From Clostridiales bacterium (GTDB taxonomy: Bacteria > Bacillota > Clostridia > Saccharofermentanales > Saccharofermentanaceae): 64,000 nucleotides of DNA. The notes beneath the pieces are model-generated. The model was not told the DNA's origin. It saw nothing but the letters and a program-made list of their open reading frames with translations, and did no database searches. The position numbers were made by a program, and so were the translations under genes. Below, in pieces: positions 56,928 to 64,000 of the stretch. Position 1 is the stretch's first letter. The number at the start of each line of letters is the position of its first letter. Where the stretch lies: contig JAFWDK010000027.1 of the NCBI GenBank assembly GCA_017513085.1, positions 124,001 through 188,000 of the forward strand, read 5' to 3'.

Positions 56928-58142
56928 TTATTCGCTTGGATAAGCGGTCATAGAGGTTGTTGTTTCTGTAATAGCAGTGGTAGTCGTTGGGATTGTTTCA
57001 TCGCCGAAATACTGCACATACGAAGTTTCTTCCACTTCCATGTTGTCAATATCCATATAATACGTCGTGACTTCAGTCATATCTTCTTCACCTATCCAAT
57101 ATGTTGTCTCCGCACTAGATTCGGGAGTGTTCATGATGGTCGTAGTTACAGACGGGTAGGAGTCATTGTATGAAGAATCCTGAGAAGAGATATCTTTAGA
57201 TGCAATAGCAAATCCCGATATGCACGTAAGAAGAATAATCGCAATCAATGTACCTATAAATAGTCTACGAGATCCTGATAGGATCAATTGAAGTCTGTGC
57301 TTAAGGCTTTGTTTAGGAGAATAAAAGTTGGTCGTTATAGCTGGTGTGGGGCTAACTGAAAACGTAGATCTGGTTGCTGAGACTGTATTAAGGATCGACT
57401 CACAATATACTTTTCGCATTTGTGCATCCTCATCAGAGGTGACGGCCATATCACAATAATATTCGCATTCCTGTTCGAGTTTCCTGCTTATCACTATCAT
57501 CAAGGGATTGAACCAGTGCATGGTGCGACATACCGTGATGAAAAGCTTAATCCAAAGGTCATGATGTTTATAATGTGTAAGCTCGTGCTTAATGATTAAT
57601 CTCAGTTCGTTATAACCATAACTTCTGCAGGGGATAAGGATTATCGGATTGATAAGCCCGGTCATCATTGGTGACGAGATGCATTCGGATGTATACACCT
57701 CTATTGGTCTTTTTATCTTGAGTGCTTTAGATACTTCACTTGTCAATTCCTGTATATCAGAAGGCGCCGATTTTGCAAATCGCATAACTGTTTTATTCCA
57801 TGCAGTACTACGTATAATGTAGAAAAGAATAAATGATACCGCTCCGATAAGATAAATGGCAGTTACAACAGACATAGGATTAATCAGTGATGTCGTACTA
57901 GTATGGACTGTATTTGTAGCAACAACAGGATTTGCTGGTGCTGTATTCTCTAAAGTAACCAATGCACTTCCCCAATGGGGTCTGATTGGAATGAGAAATC
58001 CGATAATAACGACAAGCCAAGAATAGTATCTGATCGATGGAGACTGTTTATTGCTAAGAACGCGTGAGACTATCAGATAGATTACTGCGACTATGGACAT
58101 GTTCATTGAGCAAATGAGAATATTAAGCATTGCACACCTCAC
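56928..58142 (-). CDS. BlaR1/MecR1-type M56 membrane metallopeptidase
   Basis: 404 aa. Four to five membrane helices, zinc-protease motif HELTHYKHHD (about 190-199) and a final helix near 310-330, then a short Ser/Thr-rich external tail (TTTTAITETTTS). True BlaR1/MecR1 have a ~260-aa penicillin-binding sensor there; it is missing, so the signal sensed is not a beta-lactam by that route. It overlaps the repressor gene as ATGA. Probably cleaves the repressor to relieve repression. Confidence 0.88.
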   Translation of the reverse strand: MRCAMLNILICSMNMSIVAVIYLIVSRVLSNKQSPSIRYYSWLVVIIGFLIPIRPHWGSALVTLENTAPANPVVATNTVHTSTTSLINPMSVVTAIYLIGAVSFILFYIIRSTAWNKTVMRFAKSAPSDIQELTSEVSKALKIKRPIEVYTSECISSPMMTGLINPIILIPCRSYGYNELRLIIKHELTHYKHHDLWIKLFITVCRTMHWFNPLMIVISRKLEQECEYYCDMAVTSDEDAQMRKVYCESILNTVSATRSTFSVSPTPAITTNFYSPKQSLKHRLQLILSGSRRLFIGTLIAIILLTCISGFAIASKDISSQDSSYNDSYPSVTTTIMNTPESSAETTYWIGEEDMTEVTTYYMDIDNMEVEETSYVQYFGDETIPTTTTAITETTTSMTAYPSE

Positions 58143-58510
58143 ATATCATTAAGCCAGTTCTTGAGTTCACTAATATCTTCGTCAGATATCTCGCCATCAC
58201 TATATAAGGCCTTCACAAAACCTGACATCTTATTTGCACCGAATCTACTTTTCAGTGATTCTGCCTCAATGTTCATATATTGTGACTCGCTGATAACAGC
58301 ATAATATCCACGCTCTTTGCCATTCTTTTCGGAATGCAGAAAGCCTTTCTTTTCCAACCTGACAAGCATAGTCATGACGGTTTGCTGTTTCCAATCACGA
58401 TCATGAAGATCCCTGCTTAAGATTACCGTGAGGGCTGGAGAAGTTACAGGCTGCTCGATATGCCAAATAGCCTTCATTATTTCAAATTCTGCATCCGGTA
58501 GTTTTTTCAT
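58139..58510 (-). CDS. BlaI/MecI/CopY-family transcriptional repressor
   Basis: 123 aa, winged helix-turn-helix (about 5-80; KQQTVMTMLVRLEKKGFL) with dimerisation helices after it. Family members bind TACA..TGTA palindromes; one lies 22 bases upstream of this start (58532-58545), and a second before the DUF2079 gene. The repressor/peptidase pair and the DUF2079 gene thus form a plausible regulon. Confidence 0.92.
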   Translation of the reverse strand: MKKLPDAEFEIMKAIWHIEQPVTSPALTVILSRDLHDRDWKQQTVMTMLVRLEKKGFLHSEKNGKERGYYAVISESQYMNIEAESLKSRFGANKMSGFVKALYSDGEISDEDISELKNWLNDM

Positions 58511-58531
58511 TGCACGAATAATCTTTCATAA

Positions 58532-58545
58532 ATTACATTTGTAGT
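58532..58545. promoter_or_regulatory. BlaI-like operator of the repressor operon
   Basis: ATTACATTTGTAGT, with half-sites ATTACA and TGTAGT, 22 bases before the repressor start. It fits autoregulation. Confidence 0.78.
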
Positions 58546-58626
58546 TTATCTAATGATAAGTCAATAATTCCGTGTTGTCAATTTGAAATATGAGAAAACG
58601 GCAGTCATCGATAAACAAGACTATAT

Positions 58627-58683
58627 CCCTTAGGTTACTAAGGGCGCACTTCTATACATACCCTACGGGATGTATCAGTGCGC
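58627..58683 (-). other. Candidate oriT with MobQ nic core
   Basis: On the minus strand, 58652-58639 reads GAAGTGCGCCCTTA, 13 of 14 bases of the TAAGTGCGCCCTTA core of pIP501/pGO1-class oriT. As in those, a hairpin (ATACATCCC/GGG-ATGTAT, 58654-58675) lies three bases before it. The other side is a second hairpin, CCCTTAG/CTAAGGG (58627-58644). A second weaker core AGTGCGCTCTCC faces the other way on the plus strand at 58677. Confidence 0.75.
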
Positions 58684-58697
58684 TCTCCGAGGGCAGG

Positions 58698-58781
58698 TAA
58701 TGCAACTTCGCTTCAGATGCATTAATCTTCGTCACGTTCGTTCCGGACAAGAGGCTCAGCCTCTTGCGCCACTATGGTGGC
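58698..58781. repeat. Cluster of three hairpins next to oriT
   Basis: TAATGCA/TGCATTA (58698-58724), CAAGAGGCT/AGCCTCTTG (58748-58766) and GCCAC/GTGGC (58768-58781). They lie directly after the stop codon of the ATPase gene but have no U tract. They may belong to the oriT or be the 3' end of that message. Confidence 0.6.
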
Positions 58782-58783
58782 TA

Positions 58784-60145
58784 TCACCAATCCCGCCACT
58801 TCAGGCGGTCGTATTCATGGAACCTTATATGAGGATATTGAGCCGCATACCGCTCACAGTAATCAGCGGGTCTGCATCTGACATAGATGTTGATGATCGA
58901 CTCATATAACGGGGCAAACTTCTTCGCGGCATATTCGATCTTTTCAAGATCGTTCCGATCAAAGCGTCGATCCGTATCTCGGACTATTTTGACGAAAAGC
59001 ATTTTGCCATCGTATGGAATTACGCTTTCAAAGTGATAAACAAAACCTTTCTCGATAACATCAGATGGTCTTATGCTGCAAAGCGGATTCCCCGTATACA
59101 AGTCATCCAGCCCGAAATCAATGTTCAGTGCGTGAAGGTGACATGCCTTTTCGTATTCCTGTTCAGATAATCTTGTAACCGCTTTAATGTAGTCATCGGT
59201 AATTTCCGGAAATTGCTGAGGTCGAGCCAATCGCATTTTTTCTTTGATCAGGAAGGAATAGTATAGCTCCATATATATGTTTCGGAAGTAATAGCATTTC
59301 CCGGAATGTTTAAGTATCCGAACATCAACAAGGGAGCGAAGATACTTCTCACATTTATTATATGCATATCCTGTTACGGAACCGATCTCGCTTATACGAG
59401 TATTATCCTCTGCAATGACAGTAAGTAGTTCATTATATATCTCCGGTTTGCGGAAATAATGATCCATCAGATGCGGCATATAATTCATCAACGGCGAATC
59501 AATGCGGGTCAGGTTCCAAGCCGCATCTTTGAAATTTTCATATTCAGAAAAAAGCCGGACAAGTTCCGGTATTCCTCCGGTTGCCGTGCTTACCAGGAGA
59601 GAATTCTGCGCATCCATCTTCGGAAGCATCTTATGAACGTCGGAAAGTGCCAGATGATTCACAGTGCAAGGGAATATGTTTTTGCCCATCCCCGTGGGAA
59701 GCCGTTCTCCGACAAGACAGATAAAAATGTTATTGCGATCCGGATCGAACCTAAACTTTTCGAAAGCATCGATAAACCCAATATAATCTTCTGTTTTCTG
59801 GATATCGTCAAGGATAAAGATCTTATAATGCCAGCCTGACAGATGCTTCATCGTTTCAAAGATATCACTCCAATTATCACTTGCCGCTTTGATGCCGGTG
59901 TACCTTTCAACACGCTCGGCTAACAGCTTCTGTGCGCAATTCTCCGACTGACCTTTAAATGAAAAATAGCACAGATCGGCTCGGTTCTCATAAGCCTTTA
60001 AAACAAGAGATGTCTTGCCGCAGTGAGGCTCTCCCAAAACGGCAAGTATCTCCCGCGGTTCACCCCAACCGTTCTTGTCATGGAGGTTTTCCTTGAACAG
60101 CCCTTTTAACTCATTAACGTAAATCGTTCTCGGCGCGAATAACAT
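58784..60145 (-). CDS. AAA ATP-binding protein (archaeal-type / DUF234-like)
   Basis: 453 aa. Walker A GEPHCGKTSL (about 38-47), Walker B FILDDIQK, sensor region LVGERLPTG, a winged-helix segment (about 255-320, SEIGSVTGYAYNKCEKYLRSL) and a C-terminal domain (about 370-453) with spaced acidic and Lys residues in the style of PDDEXK folds, not proven. Placed between oriT and the relaxase operon, divergent from the latter. GAAGGTG precedes ATG 60145. May be a defence, addiction or element-maintenance factor. Confidence 0.8.
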   Translation of the reverse strand: MLFAPRTIYVNELKGLFKENLHDKNGWGEPREILAVLGEPHCGKTSLVLKAYENRADLCYFSFKGQSENCAQKLLAERVERYTGIKAASDNWSDIFETMKHLSGWHYKIFILDDIQKTEDYIGFIDAFEKFRFDPDRNNIFICLVGERLPTGMGKNIFPCTVNHLALSDVHKMLPKMDAQNSLLVSTATGGIPELVRLFSEYENFKDAAWNLTRIDSPLMNYMPHLMDHYFRKPEIYNELLTVIAEDNTRISEIGSVTGYAYNKCEKYLRSLVDVRILKHSGKCYYFRNIYMELYYSFLIKEKMRLARPQQFPEITDDYIKAVTRLSEQEYEKACHLHALNIDFGLDDLYTGNPLCSIRPSDVIEKGFVYHFESVIPYDGKMLFVKIVRDTDRRFDRNDLEKIEYAAKKFAPLYESIINIYVRCRPADYCERYAAQYPHIRFHEYDRLKWRDW

Positions 60146-60166
60146 ATTTCACCTTCTCAGTAAATA

Positions 60167-60184
60167 ATCAACTTATAAGTTGAT
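60167..60184. promoter_or_regulatory. 18-bp perfect palindrome upstream of the ATPase gene
   Basis: ATCAACTTATAAGTTGAT, centred 30 bases before the ATPase start; a TATAAT on the minus strand at 60202-60197 lies just upstream, so it would cover the transcription start. Suggests repressor control. Confidence 0.6.
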
Positions 60185-60408
60185 AAAAGTGCTTTCATTA
60201 TACATCAAACGGCATTTTGATTCATTGTTGACAATTTTCGTTCTGAACAAAATGCCCATAAAATAAGGCTCTTTAAAAAGTTTACAAAATAATTTCGATC
60301 ATTTGTCTACCAACTGCCCGGAAAACCACTAACAAAAAGTAGAAGCACCTGAAAGGGCAAGAATGTCTTTTTCGAAGGTTTCAATAATCAAATTTGCAGG
60401 AGGTAAGA

Positions 60409-60735
60409 ATGAAAAAACAAACAGTCGAAGACATCAGGAAGGAGATCATATCCACAGAAAAGGACAAGGTGATCATCGTACATCAGATCAAAAGGCTGGA
60501 GAACCGGGCAAACTATTACACCAAAGCTGAGAAGCGAAAAAGAACGCATCACCTGTGTAATATCGGCGGTGCAATCGAGGCTCTTTTCCCTATTTCGAAG
60601 ACACTTTCAAAGACAGAATTCTTCGAATTTATGGAGAAGATTTCAGCATTGCCGGATGTTGTTTCCTTGGTAAAAGAGACAGAGAACAGAATTATGATAA
60701 ACACCGCTGACGATCACGGGAAGGATGTGGTCTGA
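60409..60735 (+). CDS. DUF3847 family protein
   Basis: 108 aa from ATG 60409 with AGGAGG five bases upstream. Helical N-terminal half (KRLENRANYYTKAEKRKRTHHL) is the signature of DUF3847, usually encoded just before MobA-type relaxases. Probably an accessory of relaxosome formation; unproven. Its stop overlaps the relaxase start as TGATG. Confidence 0.85.
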   Translation: MKKQTVEDIRKEIISTEKDKVIIVHQIKRLENRANYYTKAEKRKRTHHLCNIGGAIEALFPISKTLSKTEFFEFMEKISALPDVVSLVKETENRIMINTADDHGKDVV

Positions 60736-62174
60736 TGGCGCTCTATCATTTTTCCGTAACACAGGTTAAGCGAAGTGCAGGACAAAGCGCGATTGCCTGC
60801 GCATCGTATCGTGCAGGGGAACGTCTTTACAGTCAATATTACGATGAGGTCAGTGATTACTCCAAGAAAGGGGGCGTGATCTATAGTGAGATCATGCTTC
60901 CAGAGAATGCACCTAAGGAATATGCGGATCGGGAAACACTCTGGAACGCTGTCGAAGATGTGGAGAAACACCCCAAGGCACAGCTGGCATATAGCTTTGA
61001 TATTGCTCTTCAGAACGAATTATCCCAAGAAGAAAATATCGATCTGGCTAGAAGATTTGTGAAGGAATATCTTGTGGCAGATGGTATGATCGCTGATCTT
61101 GCCGTTCACAATCCTGAACGTGACGGGAACCCCAATCCTCATATTCATATCCTTACAACGATGCGGCCTCTTAATCCTGACGGAAGCTGGGGATCTAAGC
61201 AGCATCGTGAATATCTTTTTGATGATCAGGGGAATCCCGTAAAGGATGAGAAAGGTAATCAGAAATATAAAGCGGTACCGAATACCGATTGGGGAACACC
61301 CGAGAAACTTCAGCAATGGCGCGAGGATTGGGCAAACCTCGTTAATTCCAAATTCGAAGAGAAAGGTCTTCCCTGTCGAATAGACCACAGATCTTATGAG
61401 AATCAGGGCATTCATGAACTTCCGACAGTTCACGAAGGTCCGACTGTCCGTGCGATGGAACTGAAAGGCATTCCAACGGAAAAGGGCGAGTATAACCGAT
61501 GGATACGAAAGACAAATGCGATGATCAGGGGTCTTCTCTCTAAGATTAAAGAAATGGTCGCCGCTATCAAAGACATGCGCGAAGAAATCAAGAGAATCGA
61601 GGAAGAACCTTCTCTCGCAGATCTGTTGATGGCAGGTCGAACCCCAGCAAAATCATCGTTACAGGATCTGAAATTCCTCTCGGCGGATATTCTCTTCCTT
61701 CAGAAACATTCTATCTATCGAATCGATGATCTTGAGAACTATCTTGAAAAGATGGAGTCTCTTAAGCAGTCGCAGAAAGATCGTCTGGATAAATGCAATG
61801 CCCGGAGAAAAGAAGTGAAAGAACTTATCTCCTTGCTTGATATCTATCACGAGACCAAGCCGATCTACGAAGAAGGCATGAAGAAATTCTTCGGCAAAGA
61901 GAAGTATATGCAAGAAAACGAAGGCAGGATCAAACAATATCAGATGGCAAAGAGAAAACTCGCCAAAGCATCAAAGTCTCGCGGCGGAAAACTCACAAAG
62001 AAAATGCTCGAAAAGGAACTTGCAGCATTGGATTCGGAGTATTCCGCTATCCGCGATGAATTCGTCAAGAGTCGAGACGAAGTCCAAACGGTAAGCAGGA
62101 TCCAGTATTCGATACAGCGCGGGCTCGAAGCAAAACATCCTCATAAAACCAGAGCTACAGATCTATCACTTTAA
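60735..62174 (+). CDS. MobA/MobL relaxase (MobQ family)
   Basis: 479 aa. Residues 1-220 are the relaxase domain: start ALYHFSVTQVKRSAGQSAIA, catalytic-Tyr region CASYRAGERLY, and the metal-binding HxH in NPHIHILTTMRP (about 133-144). Residues about 260-470 are long coiled coils. It nicks oriT and leads the strand into the recipient using a helper's channel; the candidate oriT at 58639 fits this family. Translation coupled to DUF3847. Confidence 0.95.
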   Translation: MALYHFSVTQVKRSAGQSAIACASYRAGERLYSQYYDEVSDYSKKGGVIYSEIMLPENAPKEYADRETLWNAVEDVEKHPKAQLAYSFDIALQNELSQEENIDLARRFVKEYLVADGMIADLAVHNPERDGNPNPHIHILTTMRPLNPDGSWGSKQHREYLFDDQGNPVKDEKGNQKYKAVPNTDWGTPEKLQQWREDWANLVNSKFEEKGLPCRIDHRSYENQGIHELPTVHEGPTVRAMELKGIPTEKGEYNRWIRKTNAMIRGLLSKIKEMVAAIKDMREEIKRIEEEPSLADLLMAGRTPAKSSLQDLKFLSADILFLQKHSIYRIDDLENYLEKMESLKQSQKDRLDKCNARRKEVKELISLLDIYHETKPIYEEGMKKFFGKEKYMQENEGRIKQYQMAKRKLAKASKSRGGKLTKKMLEKELAALDSEYSAIRDEFVKSRDEVQTVSRIQYSIQRGLEAKHPHKTRATDLSL

Positions 62175-62196
62175 AAATACGGAGGTATATAAATAT

Positions 62197-62451
62197 ATGA
62201 AAAAGTATTATAACAATCCCAAATATGATGCGGCATTTGATCGTTGCGTCAATATATTGGCAACCCTTATGGTGAAGTACGGCCCGAGAGTGCTTCTGAA
62301 GCAGGCCGTTGAAAGAATACTTGGTAAGGGACGCCTGAGTATCTACAATCCTGAAAGTCCTAAGATCAAGAAAGAACGTCTTATCGCGTATCAGAAAGAG
62401 TACGGCAAGATCAGTTCTTCCGCTAAGGATGTAAAAGATAAAGCCGCATAA
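62197..62451 (+). CDS. Small hypothetical protein of the mobile element
   Basis: 84 aa, basic; predicted helical. No family recognised. GGAGG lies before ATG 62197, 22 bases after the relaxase. A CACAAAT/ATTTGTG hairpin follows its stop. Confidence 0.7.
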   Translation: MKKYYNNPKYDAAFDRCVNILATLMVKYGPRVLLKQAVERILGKGRLSIYNPESPKIKKERLIAYQKEYGKISSSAKDVKDKAA

Positions 62452-62470
62452 GACACAAATCTACAATTTG

Positions 62471-62515
62471 TGCGTTGCACATGATATGATTATTAGTTAT
62501 TATTAGTGCAACGCA
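62471..62515 (+). promoter_or_regulatory. Promoter flanked by a 10-bp operator-like inverted repeat
   Basis: TGCGTTGCAC (62471-62480) and GTGCAACGCA (62506-62515) are perfect inverted copies, 25 bases apart. Within them TTGCAC (62475-62480), a 17-base spacer and TATTAT (62498-62503) form a promoter. The layout fits autorepression of the HTH gene at 62536. Confidence 0.75.
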
Positions 62516-62535
62516 TAGATAAGGAGATTATGATC

Positions 62536-62742
62536 ATGGACTGCAAGACAAAGATAAAAGAACTTCGTGAGATGACAGGAATGAACAGAACGGAGTTTTG
62601 TGAGTACTTCCAGATTCCATACGGAACAGTTACCGATTGGGAACGTGATTACCGTCATGCACCGGAATATGTTCTCCGCCTTCTGGAATACTACATCCGT
62701 ATGGAGAATCTCATAAAAGACAATAAGGACGAAACGAAGTAA
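62536..62742 (+). CDS. Cro/C1-type helix-turn-helix regulator
   Basis: 68 aa from ATG 62536 (AAGGAG nine bases before; an ATG two codons earlier is too close). The HTH is at about 6-40: KIKELREMTGMNRTEFCEYF then IPYGTVTDWERDYR. Likely controls the promoter at 62475 through the inverted repeat around it. Confidence 0.85.
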   Translation: MDCKTKIKELREMTGMNRTEFCEYFQIPYGTVTDWERDYRHAPEYVLRLLEYYIRMENLIKDNKDETK

Positions 62743-62781
62743 CCGCATCGAATTACATACGGTTAGAAAGGAAAAGATAAT

Positions 62782-63642
62782 ATGGCTAACAAACCCATTA
62801 AAGATACTATTCATGCTAAAGGATTTGATATCGGTATATATACCACCGATTACGAGAATGAATTTATATCATTGACGGATATCGCAAGATATAAGAGCGA
62901 TATGCCTCATGATGTGGTCAAAAACTGGATGAGGAGCCGAGAAACAATAGAGTTTCTTGGAATCTGGGAGAGTCTGCACAATCCGAATTTTAAACAGGTC
63001 GAATTCGACCTGTTTAGAAAGGAAGCAGGATTGAACGCATTCACAATGTCACCTACAAAGTGGATCGAAAGTACAAATGCTATCGGCATCGTTACAAAAG
63101 CCGGACGTTATGGCGGAACTTATGCGCATTCCGATATTGCACTCGAGTTTGCATCTTGGGTATCTGCCGAATTCAAACTTTATATCATGAAGGACTATCA
63201 GAGACTAAGGCGTGATGAAAGTAGCAGGCTGTCTCTTGCATGGAACCTTCACCGCGAGATTGCCAAGCTTAATTACCGTGTTCATACCGATGCGATCAAG
63301 GATAATCTGATTCCACCGGAACTGACATCAACGCAGATCTCATATAAGTATGCAAGTGAAGCAGATATGCTTAATGTCGCACTTTTCGGTAAGACTGCTA
63401 AAGAATGGCGGGATGAGAATCCTGATAAAAACGGCAATATGAGAGATTATGCTACTCTGAATCAACTCCTTGTTCTGGCTAACATGGAAAGCTATAACGC
63501 AATTCTTATTGAACAAGGAAAGCGGATGTCAGAACGTCTTGTTCTCATTAGAAAGCAAGCTATTAAACAACTTCAGACACTTGATCTGGTAAGTCTGGAC
63601 AATCTGCCCAAGCTCCCGGGAGGAGATAATAATGAAGAATAA
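62782..63642 (+). CDS. KilA-N domain protein
   Basis: 286 aa. KilA-N DNA-binding domain at about 20-140 (FISLTDIARYK, KWIESTNAIGI, GRYGGTYAHSDIALEFASW). The C-terminal half is helical and unassigned. AAAGGA precedes ATG 62782. The gene overlaps the recombinase gene by 11 bases. KilA-N proteins are typical of phages and integrated elements. Confidence 0.92.
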   Translation: MANKPIKDTIHAKGFDIGIYTTDYENEFISLTDIARYKSDMPHDVVKNWMRSRETIEFLGIWESLHNPNFKQVEFDLFRKEAGLNAFTMSPTKWIESTNAIGIVTKAGRYGGTYAHSDIALEFASWVSAEFKLYIMKDYQRLRRDESSRLSLAWNLHREIAKLNYRVHTDAIKDNLIPPELTSTQISYKYASEADMLNVALFGKTAKEWRDENPDKNGNMRDYATLNQLLVLANMESYNAILIEQGKRMSERLVLIRKQAIKQLQTLDLVSLDNLPKLPGGDNNEE

Positions 63643-64000
63643 TAAAAAGAAATGTTATATCTATACCCGTGTCTCCACGATGATGCAAGTCGATGGATTC
63701 AGCCTTGATGCCCAGAAAGATAAACTCCGCAAGTATGCTGATTATCAAGATTGGGAGGTCGCTGCTGAGTATTCCGACGAAGGATGCTCCGGTAAGAATA
63801 TCCAAGGCAGACCTGAGTTCTCGCGCATGATGTCAGATATTGAGGATTGCAAAGATGGAGTCAGTTATGTTCTCGTCTTTAAGCTTTCACGTTTCGGTCG
63901 TAATGCCGCAGATGTTCTGAATTCCTTGCAGATCATGCAGGATTTCGGGGTGAATCTCATCTGTGTGGAAGATGGTATCGACAGTTCCAAGGATGCAGGT
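63632..64000 (+). CDS. Serine recombinase, N-terminal part (cut by window end)
   Basis: First 123 residues visible, frame open at the edge. The resolvase domain begins CYIYTRVSTMMQ, whose Ser is the nucleophile, with GFSLDAQKDKLRKYAD, SDEGCSGKNIQGRPEF and FKLSRFGRNAADVL as in large serine recombinases. GGAGG lies before ATG 63632. Probably the integrase/excisionase of the element; the C-terminal recombinase and zinc-ribbon parts are outside the window. Confidence 0.93.
   Translation, partial: MKNNKKKCYIYTRVSTMMQVDGFSLDAQKDKLRKYADYQDWEVAAEYSDEGCSGKNIQGRPEFSRMMSDIEDCKDGVSYVLVFKLSRFGRNAADVLNSLQIMQDFGVNLICVEDGIDSSKDAG

Larger units (their letters stand above)
58600..64000 (+). mobile_element. 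Mobilizable integrative element, right part beyond window
   Basis: Contents from left: MobQ-type oriT, AAA ATPase gene (minus), DUF3847 and MobA/MobL relaxase, two small genes, HTH regulator, KilA-N protein, serine recombinase at the edge. No transfer (type IV secretion) genes are seen, so it would be mobilised by a helper. The left limit is set here by the oriT; no att repeat was found, and it could begin earlier, for example before the BlaR1/BlaI genes. Confidence 0.78.

Noticed and set aside
58748..58781. Intrinsic terminator for the ATPase gene
   Set aside because: Two good stems but no U run on the minus strand; kept only as a hairpin cluster.

Overview
The window reads as a chromosomal segment of an anaerobic clostridial Firmicute, probably a gut or rumen member of the Oscillospirales/Lachnospirales sort. 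The basis is a HydF hydrogenase-maturation GTPase, an archaeal/vacuolar-type rotary ATPase operon, a minimal SufBC pair with no SufD/S/U, a Bce-type peptide-sensing module, AGGAGG-type ribosome sites and surface proteins with long Thr/Glu/Pro linkers. The genus cannot be fixed from the sequence alone.

Layout. 0-9.4 kb: a DUF2752 membrane protein, a CAP-domain surface protein, a lone pilin-like protein, the CCA-adding enzyme, an iron-alcohol-dehydrogenase-like protein with a damaged metal site, a GH31 glycosidase and a wall-spanning surface protein. 9.4-17.7 kb: tRNA-Ala(CGC) with its own promoter and terminator, an ECF sigma/anti-sigma-like pair, SufB-like/SufC, and a four-gene bceABRS-like module. 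17.8-27.3 kb: one minus-strand operon (isochorismatase-like hydrolase, CAT-like protein, nadA, mnmA, EamA transporter), an SDR, and an ABC-2 transporter with an unknown third gene. 27.6-36.3 kb: a nine-gene V-type ATPase operon (order H-I-K-E-C-F-A-B-D) whose K subunit carries Na+-type ligand residues. 36.7-46.9 kb: hydF, then an AT-rich islet (unknown 428-aa protein; DUF4417, HNH/EndoVII-like nuclease and possible immunity protein), then a sugar ABC transporter operon and an OB-fold lipoprotein. 47-52 kb: a small membrane protein, a class A PBP and RlmD. 52-58.5 kb: more AT-rich accessory genes, namely lipoproteins, a second ECF sigma/anti-sigma module, a DUF2079 protein, and a BlaR1/BlaI-type protease-repressor pair with three matching operator-like boxes.

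From about 58.6 kb to beyond the right edge lies a mobilizable element. It has a MobQ-type oriT (positions 58639-58652 on the minus strand match the nic core of the pIP501/pGO1 class), an AAA ATPase gene, a DUF3847 + MobA/MobL relaxase operon, a Cro-type regulator with an operator-flanked promoter, a KilA-N protein and a serine recombinase cut by the window end.

The signals not explained by genes are: a 9-mer (AAAAGCACT) present 15 times by eye count, dense in 9.6-24.3 kb; a 72-bp imperfect-palindrome element in two copies (11308 and 36481); the oriT and its hairpin cluster; BlaI-like boxes including one inside a coding sequence; and two enzyme-family proteins whose catalytic residues are substituted.
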